In this document: positions 35,490-44,638 of the stretch, piece after piece
Position numbering within the stretch: the stretch's first letter is position 1
Layout: each line of letters opens with the position of its first letter
Source of the DNA: Halocynthiibacter styelae
GTDB taxonomy: Bacteria > Pseudomonadota > Alphaproteobacteria > Rhodobacterales > Rhodobacteraceae
Direction of reading: 5' to 3'
DNA length: 64,000 nucleotides
Assembly (NCBI RefSeq): GCF_016123485.1
Contig: NZ_JADCKQ010000009.1
Coordinates: forward strand, 106,753 to 170,752
Position numbers and translations under genes: made by a program
The notes under the pieces: generated by a model
The model's database searches: none
Seen by the model: the letters and a program-made list of their open reading frames with translations, nothing else
What the model was told of the DNA's origin: nothing

Positions 35490-35714
35490 CTAGTTAGGTG
35501 AAACGTTGAGTTCGGCCGGGTACAGATACGCGTATCCGGTCGAAGCTGAAACAACGTCTACGCCAACAAATGTCGGGTCTACCAGACTGACAAGCGTCGC
35601 TTCAGGATTACCGCGATGGGTAAATGCACGGATCGTGGTCCCTACCGGAAACACGCATTCGGTGACCAGAAAATCAGTTATCCTAGCAACTTCAAACACT
35701 GATGCCATTGCCAA
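35490..35714 (-). pseudogene. Unrecognised fragment beside the broken dsdA
   Basis: 74 residues beginning MAMASVFEVARITDFLVTEC and continuing FPVGTTIRAFTHRGNPEATL, mostly beta-like. The frame is open for about 15 further codons upstream without a start, up to where the dsdA fragment ends. It does not look like the C-terminus of D-serine dehydratase. Probably the tail of another gene joined by deletion. Confidence 0.35.
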
Positions 35715-35752
35715 ATCATCTGCTATTTGGCGGCTGTCATCGGGGATTTCCT

Positions 35753-36100
35753 CTAAATGTAGTCCTGAACGCCATGCGCGGGTATTCCGCCACGCGCTTT
35801 AACCGACCCAGCAACAGGCAAGGCATGATCCGCTTTAACAAAGTGACGTCCCTGTTCATATCCCAGTGCCTGCGCAAGACGGGGAACTTCGATCAGCTCT
35901 GAAGAAACAACACCGCCTGTTGGTTCAAGTTCAGGAAAACACTGTGCCAACAATGGCGCAAGGTCGCGCCAGTTTTGCTCTGCCTCCTGAACCTGTGCAG
36001 GTGACACAGGCACATTCGCGTCCGAAACAGACCCCATTGCCGTGTTAATCCACATCAAAGGGGTACCCGCCCGAAGGCGTGATTTGAGTTTCTCGGTCAT
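35753..36100 (-). pseudogene. dsdA: N-terminal fragment of D-serine dehydratase
   Basis: 115 residues that match the start of DsdA: WINTAMGSV, WRDLAPLLAQCFPELEPTGG, and KADHALPVAGSVKARGGI, which holds the PLP Lys. The intact enzyme is about 440 residues; here the frame ends 11 residues after the Lys region, so the catalytic core is lost. The gene is upstream-adjacent to a terminator hairpin of glyA on the same strand. D-serine deamination by this copy is therefore not expected. Confidence 0.8.
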
Positions 36101-36140
36101 TGTACGGATCTCGTTTATTTGATGCGTATTTTGTTAGAAG

Positions 36141-36168
36141 GGCTCTGCTGATAAAAAGCAGCAGAGCC
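36141..36168 (-). terminator. Hairpin after glyA
   Basis: Perfect 10-bp stem GGCTCTGCTG (36141-36150) with CAGCAGAGCC (36159-36168), 8-base loop, 38 bases past the glyA stop. On the minus strand the following bases are only partly T-rich (CTTCTAAC), so it may be a weak terminator or a processing hairpin. Confidence 0.6.
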
Positions 36169-36205
36169 AAGTATGTAGTTCGTACATAAAACTACAAGGG
36201 AGTAT

Positions 36206-37471
36206 TTATGCGTCGTAAGACGGATGCGCCTTGCAAAGCTGGGCAACCGCATCATTACAACGTGCAACCGTTGCATCGGTGTCACCCGCAGCTTCGGCCT
36301 CAACCAGATCAGCAATCATATTGCCCAAGGCTTCGAATTCTGCCTCTTGCATGCCGCGCGTTGTTGCGGCACCGGCGCCCAGACGCAAGCCGACCCATTC
36401 TGGTGGACGTGGACTGTCGTTCGGGATCGCGTTCTTGTTGGCGGTAATGTCAGCCCGTTCAAGAACCACTTCAGCACGTTTGCCAGTGATACCCTTAGAG
36501 CTGAGGTCAACCAAAACCAAATGGGTGTCTGTCCCGCCAGAAACGAGGCGCAAACCACGGTTCTGCAGAGTTTCCGCAAGCTTTGCAGCATTCGCTTTGA
36601 CCTGTGCGCCGTAGGCTTTGAACGCGTCGCTCATGGCTTCGCTCAAACACACTGCTTTTGCGGCCAATACTTGGCTGTGGATCGAACCTTGCACACCTGG
36701 GAACACTGCAGATTGCAGTTTTTTGAACCACTCTTCGTTGTTGGTCAGGATCAACCCACCGCGCGGACCGCGCAGAGTTTTCGTCGTGGTACAAGTCACG
36801 ATATCGGCGTGTGGGAACGGGCTTGGGTGAACGCCAGCGGCAACCAGACCTGCGATATGCGCCATGTCTACATGGAAATATGCGCCAACTTTTTTCGCGA
36901 TCTCGGCCATACGGGCAAAGTCGATTTCACGTGGGTAAGCAGAACCACCGGTGATGATCAGCTTTGGCTGGATCTCTTCAGCTTGTTTTTCCAGCGCGTC
37001 ATAATCAATGACTTCGCTTTCAGCATCCACGCCGTAGTGGTGTGGTTCAAACCAACGACCAGAAAGGTTCGCTTTTAAACCATGGCTCAGGTGACCACCG
37101 GCGGCCAGATCCAAAGACAAAACCTTGTCGCCAGGCTTTAGCAACAAGAAAAACACAGCAAGGTTTGCCTGGCTACCAGAGTGTGGCTGCACGTTGACAT
37201 AGTCACAGTTGAACAGTTCTTTTGCGCGATCAATCGCGGCCTGTTCCACGACATCAACAAACTGCCCACCACCGTGGAAACGGTTGCCAGGATATCCTTC
37301 CAGGGTTTTGTTGGTCATCGCGTGACCCAGGGTTTCAAGAACCGCGCGGCTGACGATATTTTCAGAGGCGATCAATTCGATCTGATCCTGCTGACGGGCC
37401 TCTTCGTTTTTCAGAGCCTCAGCGACAACTGGGTCGGTCTGGGTGAGAGCGTTTGAGAAATGCTGCGACAT
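36206..37471 (-). CDS. glyA: Serine hydroxymethyltransferase
   Basis: 421-residue PLP enzyme interconverting serine and glycine with tetrahydrofolate. Evidence: ELIASENIVSRAVLETLGH, GYPGNRFHGGGQFVDVVE (the usual GKRYYGG is diverged), VDMAHIAGLVAAGVH and the PLP Lys in TCTTTKTLRGPRGGLIL. The start at 37471 (MSQHFSNAL) follows GGAG; a start 7 codons earlier exists. The diverged GNRFHGGGQ and the neighbouring dsdA fragment and LysR gene suggest a second, catabolic glyA rather than the main housekeeping copy; this is inference. Confidence 0.93.
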   Translation of the reverse strand: MSQHFSNALTQTDPVVAEALKNEEARQQDQIELIASENIVSRAVLETLGHAMTNKTLEGYPGNRFHGGGQFVDVVEQAAIDRAKELFNCDYVNVQPHSGSQANLAVFFLLLKPGDKVLSLDLAAGGHLSHGLKANLSGRWFEPHHYGVDAESEVIDYDALEKQAEEIQPKLIITGGSAYPREIDFARMAEIAKKVGAYFHVDMAHIAGLVAAGVHPSPFPHADIVTCTTTKTLRGPRGGLILTNNEEWFKKLQSAVFPGVQGSIHSQVLAAKAVCLSEAMSDAFKAYGAQVKANAAKLAETLQNRGLRLVSGGTDTHLVLVDLSSKGITGKRAEVVLERADITANKNAIPNDSPRPPEWVGLRLGAGAATTRGMQEAEFEALGNMIADLVEAEAAGDTDATVARCNDAVAQLCKAHPSYDA

Positions 37472-37578
37472 GGGGATCTCCGATTGGTTCATGTTTTGGC
37501 AACAATCTGTGAAACCCCCTGTTCAACGCAAATCAGTATTGCTATTATTTTGATGTAGAAAAAATAAGGCTCGAAAAT

Positions 37579-38466
37579 ATGTCTCTTAGCCCTGCCCGCC
37601 CCAAAGGGCCACATCTGAACGCACTGCGTGCTTTTGAAGCGGCCGCACGCCTTGGCAGTTTCACCGCCGCAGCCGAGGAATTATCGGTCACACCAGGGGC
37701 GGTAACCCAGCACATCAAAACCCTAGAGGCATGGGCTGAAACCCAGCTTTTCGTGCGCAATGCGCGTGGTGTAAAACTGACGCCCCTGGCCGAAGAGTTG
37801 CTACCAGGATTCACTCAAGCCTTTGACCAGCTTGGATTTTCCGTTCACGCCCTGCGCAACAAAGCGACACCACAAAAGGTCAAAATGGCAGCACTTCCAG
37901 CGATTGCACAATTGTGGCTGGCCCCGCGTTTGGGTGCATTACGCGAAGTGGCGCCTGAAATTTCAGTATCTGTCGTGGCGATGGACACGCCCCCAAATCT
38001 GGTCAGAGAGCCGTTTGACATGACGCTGTTTTTCTCATCAGATCCAATTGGCAAAAACGAAGCCAAAATCACCGGAGACCGGATTTTTCCCGTTTGCGCC
38101 CCTTCGGTTGCCGCGCGCCTAAATGATATCACCGACCTGCCGAAAGAAACCTTGTTGCATGATGGCGCCTGGGGCACGGATTGGGACATCTGGTTGAAAC
38201 ATCAACCCGATGGGGGATCTGTGTTGCAAACCGGCACAACACATTCTTTGTATTCGATCGCCCTGGAAGAGGCCCGCCATGGCGGGGGGGTTTTGATCGC
38301 GCATGAAGCCTTGGTGGAGAAGCATTTAGAACGCGGTGAACTGGTCCGCCCTTTTGCAGCCTCTGTCGACCTGCCGCGCCACATGGTTGCCAATATGGCG
38401 CCAACATTCCATGCCTCAGAAACCTTTCAGAAAATCGCATCCATCTTGCTGCCGCCCCAGCCCTAA
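37579..38466 (+). CDS. LysR family regulator (GcvA-like)
   Basis: 295-residue LysR regulator. N-terminal wHTH: HLNALRAFEAAARLGSFTAA then AEELSVTPGAVTQHIKTLEA, of the GcvA subgroup. The effector domain follows. Divergent from glyA (108 bases), which makes glyA the likely target, with serine, glycine or a D-amino acid as effector by context. Its 3' end abuts a transposon remnant but the reading frame is whole. Confidence 0.9.
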   Translation: MSLSPARPKGPHLNALRAFEAAARLGSFTAAAEELSVTPGAVTQHIKTLEAWAETQLFVRNARGVKLTPLAEELLPGFTQAFDQLGFSVHALRNKATPQKVKMAALPAIAQLWLAPRLGALREVAPEISVSVVAMDTPPNLVREPFDMTLFFSSDPIGKNEAKITGDRIFPVCAPSVAARLNDITDLPKETLLHDGAWGTDWDIWLKHQPDGGSVLQTGTTHSLYSIALEEARHGGGVLIAHEALVEKHLERGELVRPFAASVDLPRHMVANMAPTFHASETFQKIASILLPPQP

Positions 38467-38469
38467 TCA

Positions 38470-39070
38470 CACTTTGCCTACCCTGCGCCATGCGCTTGGG
38501 ATCACTCTGCAACGGATTTCCGGGCGGCACAGCATTCTGGTCTGCGGCATTAACTACCACGGGCATGAGCTGGATCTGCACTTCAAGAAATTTGGCGGTC
38601 AGGAGCTGGAGGTACGGGTCGATCCGGAGGATCTCAGCCATGTCTCTGTCTGGCTCGAAGATGCCTGGTATACGCTGCCCGCCATGATGGACGGTGTCGA
38701 GGGTGTTCCCTTTGCCCTCTGGGAAAGCATGATGTTTGACCTGCGCCAGAGCAATCGCAATGCGACCACCATTGATCAGGATATGATGGATCGTGCGATG
38801 GCCCGGATCCGTGAGCTTGACGCGGAGCAACGCGCCCTGCGTCGTCTCGGACCAGTTCAGGTTTCCGCTTCCGACATCCGGCGGGCGGAACATGAAACCT
38901 TCCTGGGCCTGAAGTTCAGCTCAGGCGCAACCACCAGCATATCACAGGACGAAGAGCTGCTGAGCGACACGCTCTCAGCCATTGCCTCTGCCCCAGCTCC
39001 CCATGATCCGGAAGTGGCGCAACCGGAAACCACCTTCGAAAACCGGATCTTTATTGATGAAGACGAGTAA
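38470..39070 (+). pseudogene. C-terminal fragment of a TniA/TnsB-like transposase
   Basis: From about 38470 the frame reads TLRHALGITLQRISGRHSIL then CGINYHGHELDLHFKKFGGQ and ELEVRVDPEDLSHVSVWLED, which is the Mu-type transposase C-terminal beta-barrel domain of TniA proteins, followed by the helical tail RAMARIRELDAEQRALRRLG. The N-terminal and DDE domains are missing. The fragment starts just after the lysR stop and overlaps tniB at its 3' end. Confidence 0.75.
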
Positions 39071-40037
39071 GTTCAGAAACTGCCCAAAGGTCCGCGAAAT
39101 CATTAAGGATCTGCGTTCCACATACATGCCAACAGACGGGTTCCGCGCCCTTTCAGACCGGTTCGACATGCTCCTTGATCAGAGACGTGCAGACATCAAA
39201 AACGGGGTTCAGTCCAATGTACGCGGCATTGTCCTCATCGGACAATCCGGTGCCGGGAAGACCTCTGCGATCCGGGAACTGGTCAATCGTAACCGGAACA
39301 AAATGGCGACCGATCCGCAGGAGGATATCTGCGAGTTCATCAGCCTGAAGGTCCCGTCCCCCGCGACCATGAAGTTTGTCGGAACCTCCGCGCTGCATGC
39401 GCTGGGGTATCCGATCAGCAGCCTCAGATCCGGACCTGCAATCTGGGATATGGTTTATCGTCAGCTTTATCTGCGTCAGGTTAAGTTTCTGCATTTTGAT
39501 GAGGCCCAGGATCTTGCACGCAATCAGACCGACAAAGAACGCCAGTCCCTGGTCAACACGCTGAAGTCTGTCATGGAAAATATTGTCTGCCCCACCGGAC
39601 TGATCCTGTCCGGCATGCCGGAACTCAAAACCATCATGAACCAGGATGCACAGCTTGCAAGGCGTCTGTATCCGGTGGAGCTCACCAGGCTTCATGAAAT
39701 AGGTCATAGTAAGCCTGTCATCAATCTGGTGCAGTCTTACGTCAGATGCGCAGGCATTCGCGCCGGTGGGGAATTGCAATCCGATATATTTGCGCAACGT
39801 CTGATGCAAGCTGCAGATTACGAGTTCGGTCTGCTGGCCGAGCTAACTGTTCAGGCAATCACCGGAGCACTGCTGGAGCGCGGCCTTGATACAGAGCTTT
39901 CCCTGCGGGACTTCGCCAATGTCTTCCGGATCCGCTCTGCAGCCACCGAAGGCCTCAATCCCTTCATCGCCGAGAACTTCAAAAGAATTCAGCCACGTCA
40001 GGTCCTGGGAGGAACGCATAATGCCCCACATCCTTAA
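39057..40037 (+). CDS. tniB: TniB/TnsC-like transposition ATPase
   Basis: 326-residue AAA+ ATPase. Walker A: RGIVLIGQSGAGKTSAIREL; Walker B: VKFLHFDEAQDLARNQT; sensor region GLILSGMPELKT and the arginine-finger region DAQLARRLYPVEL. It matches the TniB family that selects target DNA with TniA. The start overlaps the tniA fragment by 14 bases, which is the usual arrangement. The gene is intact although its partners on both sides are truncated. Confidence 0.85.
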   Translation: MKTSKFRNCPKVREIIKDLRSTYMPTDGFRALSDRFDMLLDQRRADIKNGVQSNVRGIVLIGQSGAGKTSAIRELVNRNRNKMATDPQEDICEFISLKVPSPATMKFVGTSALHALGYPISSLRSGPAIWDMVYRQLYLRQVKFLHFDEAQDLARNQTDKERQSLVNTLKSVMENIVCPTGLILSGMPELKTIMNQDAQLARRLYPVELTRLHEIGHSKPVINLVQSYVRCAGIRAGGELQSDIFAQRLMQAADYEFGLLAELTVQAITGALLERGLDTELSLRDFANVFRIRSAATEGLNPFIAENFKRIQPRQVLGGTHNAPHP

Positions 40038-40455
40038 ATCCTGCCTGCCATATATCCCCGGAGAAACCGGGGCCAGCTACGCCAGCAGACGGGCGGCACT
40101 ATTTCATCAGTCCCCGCGCGATTATTGCTCAGACTTTGGCATGCGCTGGCCTTTCCTGTGTTCAGGAAAGGCAGATCAACTGGACCGCCTCGCGATGCTG
40201 AGCGGAGAAAACAAAGATCAGATCATATTGTTCTGTCCCCAGAAACTGGGGATTGGCAAATATCGGGTGGGCAAGACCACGTCGGGATCAGGTGTTTTTG
40301 GGCAGATAGCAACCTTTGCAAAGTCACGCGGATGGCCCGTACTGGACTTTGACTGGCAATTTGGATGCTGCATTGCAGCTTCACCAAAGCCGACATGTCA
40401 CATTTTCAATGTGTTGTGGTTTCGCGTTCCCGATGGTCGGCCTGAATGCCCATAG
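40021..40455 (+). pseudogene. tniQ: Truncated TniQ
   Basis: GGAGG precedes an ATG at 40021 that overlaps tniB. The text MPHILKSCLPYIPGETGASY, ASRRAALFHQSPRDYCSDFG and DQLDRLAMLSGENKDQI fits the N-terminal TniQ domain (GET-S-x-R-A). Likeness fades after about 40310 and the frame ends at 40455; full-length TniQ proteins are much longer. Converges on the RTX gene. Confidence 0.7.
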
Positions 40456-40471
40456 TATGATGAAGAATGGG

Positions 40472-42949
40472 TCAGATCATCAGCCCATCCGTCACGTCGA
40501 CTAAGAAAGCTGTCTCAAGATTGGCGTGATCTTCGATGACAATCGTAAGCCCTTCGATCGCAATGGTTACCCCAATGTTGCTGTCATAACTGACACACGT
40601 GGCAAGCCAGTCTTCAATATTGGTGCCATCGCTCAGAAGATTGAGTCCACGCAAGTCAATCCGGTCATTTTCGCCACCGTCACATGTAAAGTCAGTAATG
40701 ATGTCCTGACTGCCATCAAGATCGCCAGTCCGGAAAACGAACGTGTCATGCCCTGCGCCGCCAGTCAGAATATCGCTGCCGCTGCCGCCATAAATCTTGT
40801 CCTTCCCCTGACCGCCGTCAACGATGTCATCGCCGGAATGCGCATTGATGTAATCGTTGCCATCACCGCCATTGATGACATCGTTCCCGCTGCCGGATTT
40901 AATCCGGTCATTCCCCTGACCGCCACTGACAATGTCATCACCTGACCCTGCATCGATGACATCGATACCAGATCCCGCGTCGATAGTGTCATCACCGGAT
41001 CCACCTTTTATGGTATCATCACCCTCGCCAGCTGACAGTGTATCGTTCCCGGAACCACCATTCAGCAGATCGTTCCCGTCACCGCCAAACAGAATGTCAT
41101 CATGCTTACCGCCATAAAGTTCATCGTCACCATCATCACCGCTGAGCCAATCTTTTCCGCTCCCGCCACTTAAAGTGTCATTGCCGATGCCTCCGGACAA
41201 AGTGTCATACCCGGCGGAACCATCCAGGATATCATCCCCTTCGCCGCCGTATAAAACATCATCATCTTCCGACAATGGATTTCCAAACTGATCAAAGCGG
41301 TTTCCGTCATCGTCATAGAAGGAAACGATCCCACTGGCTTCACCACCAGGGCCTGCGCCACCGTAAATAACGTCGTCTTCAACGCCACCTGCTATAGTGT
41401 CTCCCAGGGATGCGCCGATAAGGGTGTCATCACCCAAACCTCCGTAGATTTCATCGGCGCCACCCTGACCGTTGATCGTGTCATCATAAGTTAAGTCCGG
41501 GTTGATGGTTGGGATCAGCTCAGGTGTGCGGATCAGCACAGAAACAAAAACATCAACCTCTGTGAACGGGTCAATGGCGCGTGGGTCGAGGGCCCCGTCA
41601 TTTGAATAAGCCTTAGGTGAAGCCGCCACCAGACGCAGATATTTGATGCCGGTATCAGGATCGGTTTCGATGCGGTAAATACCACCTGAGGTGCCTGTGC
41701 TGTCATCCATATCATGATCACCGCCGTTCCCACCTGCGTAGAGATTGCCATCAGCGTCAATCATTAACGCACCAAATGTCAGGGCAGGCATACCGTCTTT
41801 CATTTCACCGTCAATCAAAGTGCCATCAATTTCAACCGATGAAAACTCGGGTACGCCACCATCAGAAACTGCGGATATATCGATCGTGTATAACTTGCCT
41901 GGAGCGCCTTCCTCACTGGGTTTCACAAGGCCATAGAAACACTGGTTGGCTGCGTCATAGGCCACGTCCCACATTTTATCCGTGATCATATCTTTGGGAA
42001 ATTTGAAGGTTGTGGAAATCGGATTGCCGTCGCCATCAAAACTGTCAACATCAATCATAGTCACGCGGTCCATGCTGGAATGGAACGCCCAGAGATTACC
42101 GCTGTCATCAAAATCAGCAGTCCAGGACCGGTAGGGCGTGGATCCCATAGAATAACTGTTACCTTCGGCATCCATCATCACAAGGTCAGCCTTTGCAACC
42201 GCGTTCCCAAGTGAATCCGTGCCATCTGCCACCGCAATGCCGTAGATCATGTCATCTTCCATATTGAAGCCGATCGCGTTGATTTTCACGGTCGCTTCCG
42301 TGCCGGCCTCTGCGTAGGTTTCGGTTTCAGGATCAAAGACATGCAACTGCCCTTCGATCACCTGGTAGATGTTGGTCTGACCTTCAGCGAAGGCTTTGAC
42401 GGTTACAGTCTGCCCTTCGACTTCCATGTCTTTGTCGTAGTGGAAAACCGGACCATCGGTATTGATTGTCGGGCCTGTTGGTTCAGATGTGCTGTCCGCA
42501 GATCTGAAAGTCAGTTCGCCGGTTCCACCTGTGCCTGTGAAGGAAACTTCATGGGCTTCAAACACGGCGCTATTCGTGTCAAAGCTGTCAATGACCTCAC
42601 CATTCCAGATAACTTCAACCGCGCCACTGATTGTGCCTGAGCCATAATTTGCGGCCAAGTCAAAGTTGATGCTGTAATTGGTGCCGTTCTGCGTCTCTAC
42701 GGTTTGGCTCATGGAAATATGACCATCTGCACCCGTGCTGACATCCCACGCACCATTTTCACCGTATTGGGAAAAACTGGTGGCCCCCTCACTGCCCTCT
42801 AAAAGGTTTTCGACCACATAGTCCCCGTGGATGGTATCCGCGCGATCCCCACCTGTGATCTGATCATTCCCGGCAAGGCCTATAATGAGGTCCTCTGAAG
42901 CAGTGCCTTCCAGCGTTTCTGATGTGTTGTTTCCGATAATATTTGGCAT
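40472..42949 (-). CDS. Large RTX calcium-binding protein in the alginate-type locus
   Basis: 825-residue protein with no Sec signal. Residues 1-45 have two RTX-like units (IIGLAGNDQITGGDRADTIH), residues ~45-170 a beta-sandwich-like domain, ~170-490 a domain with repeated Asp/Gly turns that may form a propeller (YRSWTADFDDSGNLWAFHSS), and residues ~500-750 a long run of RTX nonapeptides (GGSGNDTLSAGEGDDTIKGG). The C-terminus (FRTGDLDGSQDIITDFTCDG) is the type I secretion end. It would be exported to the surface and fold with calcium. It lies 46 bases behind algD on the same strand, so a role in the polymer matrix is plausible. It lacks the parallel-beta-helix of secreted alginate epimerases as far as I can see. 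Confidence 0.85.
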   Translation of the reverse strand: MPNIIGNNTSETLEGTASEDLIIGLAGNDQITGGDRADTIHGDYVVENLLEGSEGATSFSQYGENGAWDVSTGADGHISMSQTVETQNGTNYSINFDLAANYGSGTISGAVEVIWNGEVIDSFDTNSAVFEAHEVSFTGTGGTGELTFRSADSTSEPTGPTINTDGPVFHYDKDMEVEGQTVTVKAFAEGQTNIYQVIEGQLHVFDPETETYAEAGTEATVKINAIGFNMEDDMIYGIAVADGTDSLGNAVAKADLVMMDAEGNSYSMGSTPYRSWTADFDDSGNLWAFHSSMDRVTMIDVDSFDGDGNPISTTFKFPKDMITDKMWDVAYDAANQCFYGLVKPSEEGAPGKLYTIDISAVSDGGVPEFSSVEIDGTLIDGEMKDGMPALTFGALMIDADGNLYAGGNGGDHDMDDSTGTSGGIYRIETDPDTGIKYLRLVAASPKAYSNDGALDPRAIDPFTEVDVFVSVLIRTPELIPTINPDLTYDDTINGQGGADEIYGGLGDDTLIGASLGDTIAGGVEDDVIYGGAGPGGEASGIVSFYDDDGNRFDQFGNPLSEDDDVLYGGEGDDILDGSAGYDTLSGGIGNDTLSGGSGKDWLSGDDGDDELYGGKHDDILFGGDGNDLLNGGSGNDTLSAGEGDDTIKGGSGDDTIDAGSGIDVIDAGSGDDIVSGGQGNDRIKSGSGNDVINGGDGNDYINAHSGDDIVDGGQGKDKIYGGSGSDILTGGAGHDTFVFRTGDLDGSQDIITDFTCDGGENDRIDLRGLNLLSDGTNIEDWLATCVSYDSNIGVTIAIEGLTIVIEDHANLETAFLVDVTDGLMI

Positions 42950-42995
42950 GATATTCTCCGATTAGGCGATGTTCCGGGTTGTTTTCTGATGGGGG

Positions 42996-44396
42996 TTACC
43001 AACCAATTCCTTCATAATTTTCAGCACATTCCGTGACTGAACTGATGCGAACAAGATCCAGAACCGGACGCTTGCCAGCCCGGGCTACGGCACGGCGGTA
43101 GGTGTCATTTGCATGTGTCACGATCAATGCGTCTGATTTTTCCAGAACATCACTGATGTCCTCTTGCAGCATGTCAGGCAGATCGGCGACCAGCGCTTGC
43201 AGGCCTGGACTTCCGTGCCGCACGTACCCCATCTGGCCGGAAACCGGCGTGTCAGAGGTGATCGCCATGTCATGTGCGACGACTTTAATCCCCTCAGCGG
43301 TAAGGGCCGCCATGACTTCAAGTATAGGGCTTTCGCGCAGATCATCTGTGCCAGGTTTAAAGGCGATGCCCAAAACCCCAACCCGTTTCGCACCGGTGCG
43401 GCGTACCATTTCGATGGCGGCCTCAATATGGGCTTTGTTTGTGCGATCCAGAGATTGAATCAGAGGCAAATCAACGCCCATATTTGAAGCGATATGAGCG
43501 ACGGCACGGACTTCTTTTGGCAGGCATGACCCGCCATAGGCAAAGCCAGGTTTCAGGTAGCAGGCACTTATATTTAACTTCGTGTCTTGTACAAACACAT
43601 CCATCACATCATGGCCGTCGACACCCAGGGATTTGCATAACCGACCGACTTCATTGGCAAAGCTGACTTTTGTCGCATGCCAGATGTTATCAACATATTT
43701 CACCATTTCTGCGGTTTCGATCGACGTTTCGATCACGTTTTCGTCCACGGGCAGGTAAATCTGGCGCATGATGTTGGCTGTCCTCGCGTCGGTTGTGCCA
43801 ACCACGGTTTTCGGCGGGGTGTAGAAGTCGTCCACCGCAACACCTTCGCGCAAAAACTCAGGGTTGAAGCAGATACCAAAATCTTTACCCGCCACTTTTC
43901 CAGATATTTTCTCAAGGATAGGCGTCATAAGACCCAAAGTGGTGCCTGGCGGGACAGAACATCGCATGACGACGACGTGGAATTCTGTTTTCCGGGCCAA
44001 GCCTTTACCAATGGATCGTGCAGCGGCCTCGATATAGCTGTAATCACAGCCCCCATCCTTTGCGGTCGGCGTGCCGACAGACAGAAAGGTGACGTCAGTG
44101 TCGCACACAGCCTGGGTGAGGTTATCAGTGGTCGAAATAAGACCTCCCTCAACACCGGCTTCAAGCATTGTATCAAGGTCTTTTTCATGAAATGGGGCAA
44201 CACCCCGGGCAATCTGTTCTAGCTTCACCCGATCAACATCCACCCCAAGAACAGAGTACCCAAGATCAGACAAACAGGCACAAGACACGGCACCAACATA
44301 GCCAAGACCCACAACACTGATTGCGGGTTTTTGCTGGATCGCCTGAAGGGCAACTGGGGTTGCACGGGTCATATCATGTTGGGAAATATTCATCAT
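42996..44396 (-). CDS. algD: GDP-mannose 6-dehydrogenase
   Basis: 466-residue dehydrogenase making GDP-mannuronate, the alginate precursor. NAD fold AISVVGLGYVGAVSCACLSD, central FNPEFLREGVAVDDFYTPPK, and catalytic Cys291 in FAYGGSCLPKEVRAVAHIA. The SCLPKEVRA wording is that of AlgD more than of UDP-glucose dehydrogenases (usually GGSCFPKD), and the neighbours alg8, alg44 and algA support it. Start at 44396 after AGGA; a second ATG follows. Confidence 0.92.
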   Translation of the reverse strand: MMNISQHDMTRATPVALQAIQQKPAISVVGLGYVGAVSCACLSDLGYSVLGVDVDRVKLEQIARGVAPFHEKDLDTMLEAGVEGGLISTTDNLTQAVCDTDVTFLSVGTPTAKDGGCDYSYIEAAARSIGKGLARKTEFHVVVMRCSVPPGTTLGLMTPILEKISGKVAGKDFGICFNPEFLREGVAVDDFYTPPKTVVGTTDARTANIMRQIYLPVDENVIETSIETAEMVKYVDNIWHATKVSFANEVGRLCKSLGVDGHDVMDVFVQDTKLNISACYLKPGFAYGGSCLPKEVRAVAHIASNMGVDLPLIQSLDRTNKAHIEAAIEMVRRTGAKRVGVLGIAFKPGTDDLRESPILEVMAALTAEGIKVVAHDMAITSDTPVSGQMGYVRHGSPGLQALVADLPDMLQEDISDVLEKSDALIVTHANDTYRRAVARAGKRPVLDLVRISSVTECAENYEGIGW

Positions 44397-44550
44397 CTTC
44401 AGGTTCCTTATTCAAATAATGATTGATTTAAGAAAGAATAACCTGCTGTTTTAAAATGAACTTTTGGGAAAAGAATATGGAAAGAAGCAAAAGTTTTACT
44501 GTGCTATACTTTCGATATGACGGGCGTGAATTAAAGATATCCCTGGCCAA

Positions 44551-44588
44551 AACAAAAATCCCGCAAGCGGTACAGAACGCTTGCGGGA
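44551..44588 (-). terminator. Rho-independent terminator after algA
   Basis: Stem of 11 bp, TCCCGCAAGCG (44559-44569) with CGCTTGCGGGA (44578-44588), 8-base loop, followed on the minus strand by TTTTTGTTTT. It lies about 50 bases past the algA stop and separates algA from algD, so algD and the RTX gene need readthrough or their own promoter. Confidence 0.85.
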
Positions 44589-44638
44589 ATTACCTGACAA
44601 GTAAGCTGAGGGGCGCGTCAGGCAATATAGTGCTCGAT

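Noticed and set aside
36224..37078. 284-codon plus-strand frame over glyA
   Set aside because: Antisense shadow of a clearly recognised gene.
40700..41480. Regular short repeats that resemble a repeat array
   Set aside because: They are the codons of the RTX nonapeptides in one open frame, with no constant repeats and unique spacers as in CRISPR.
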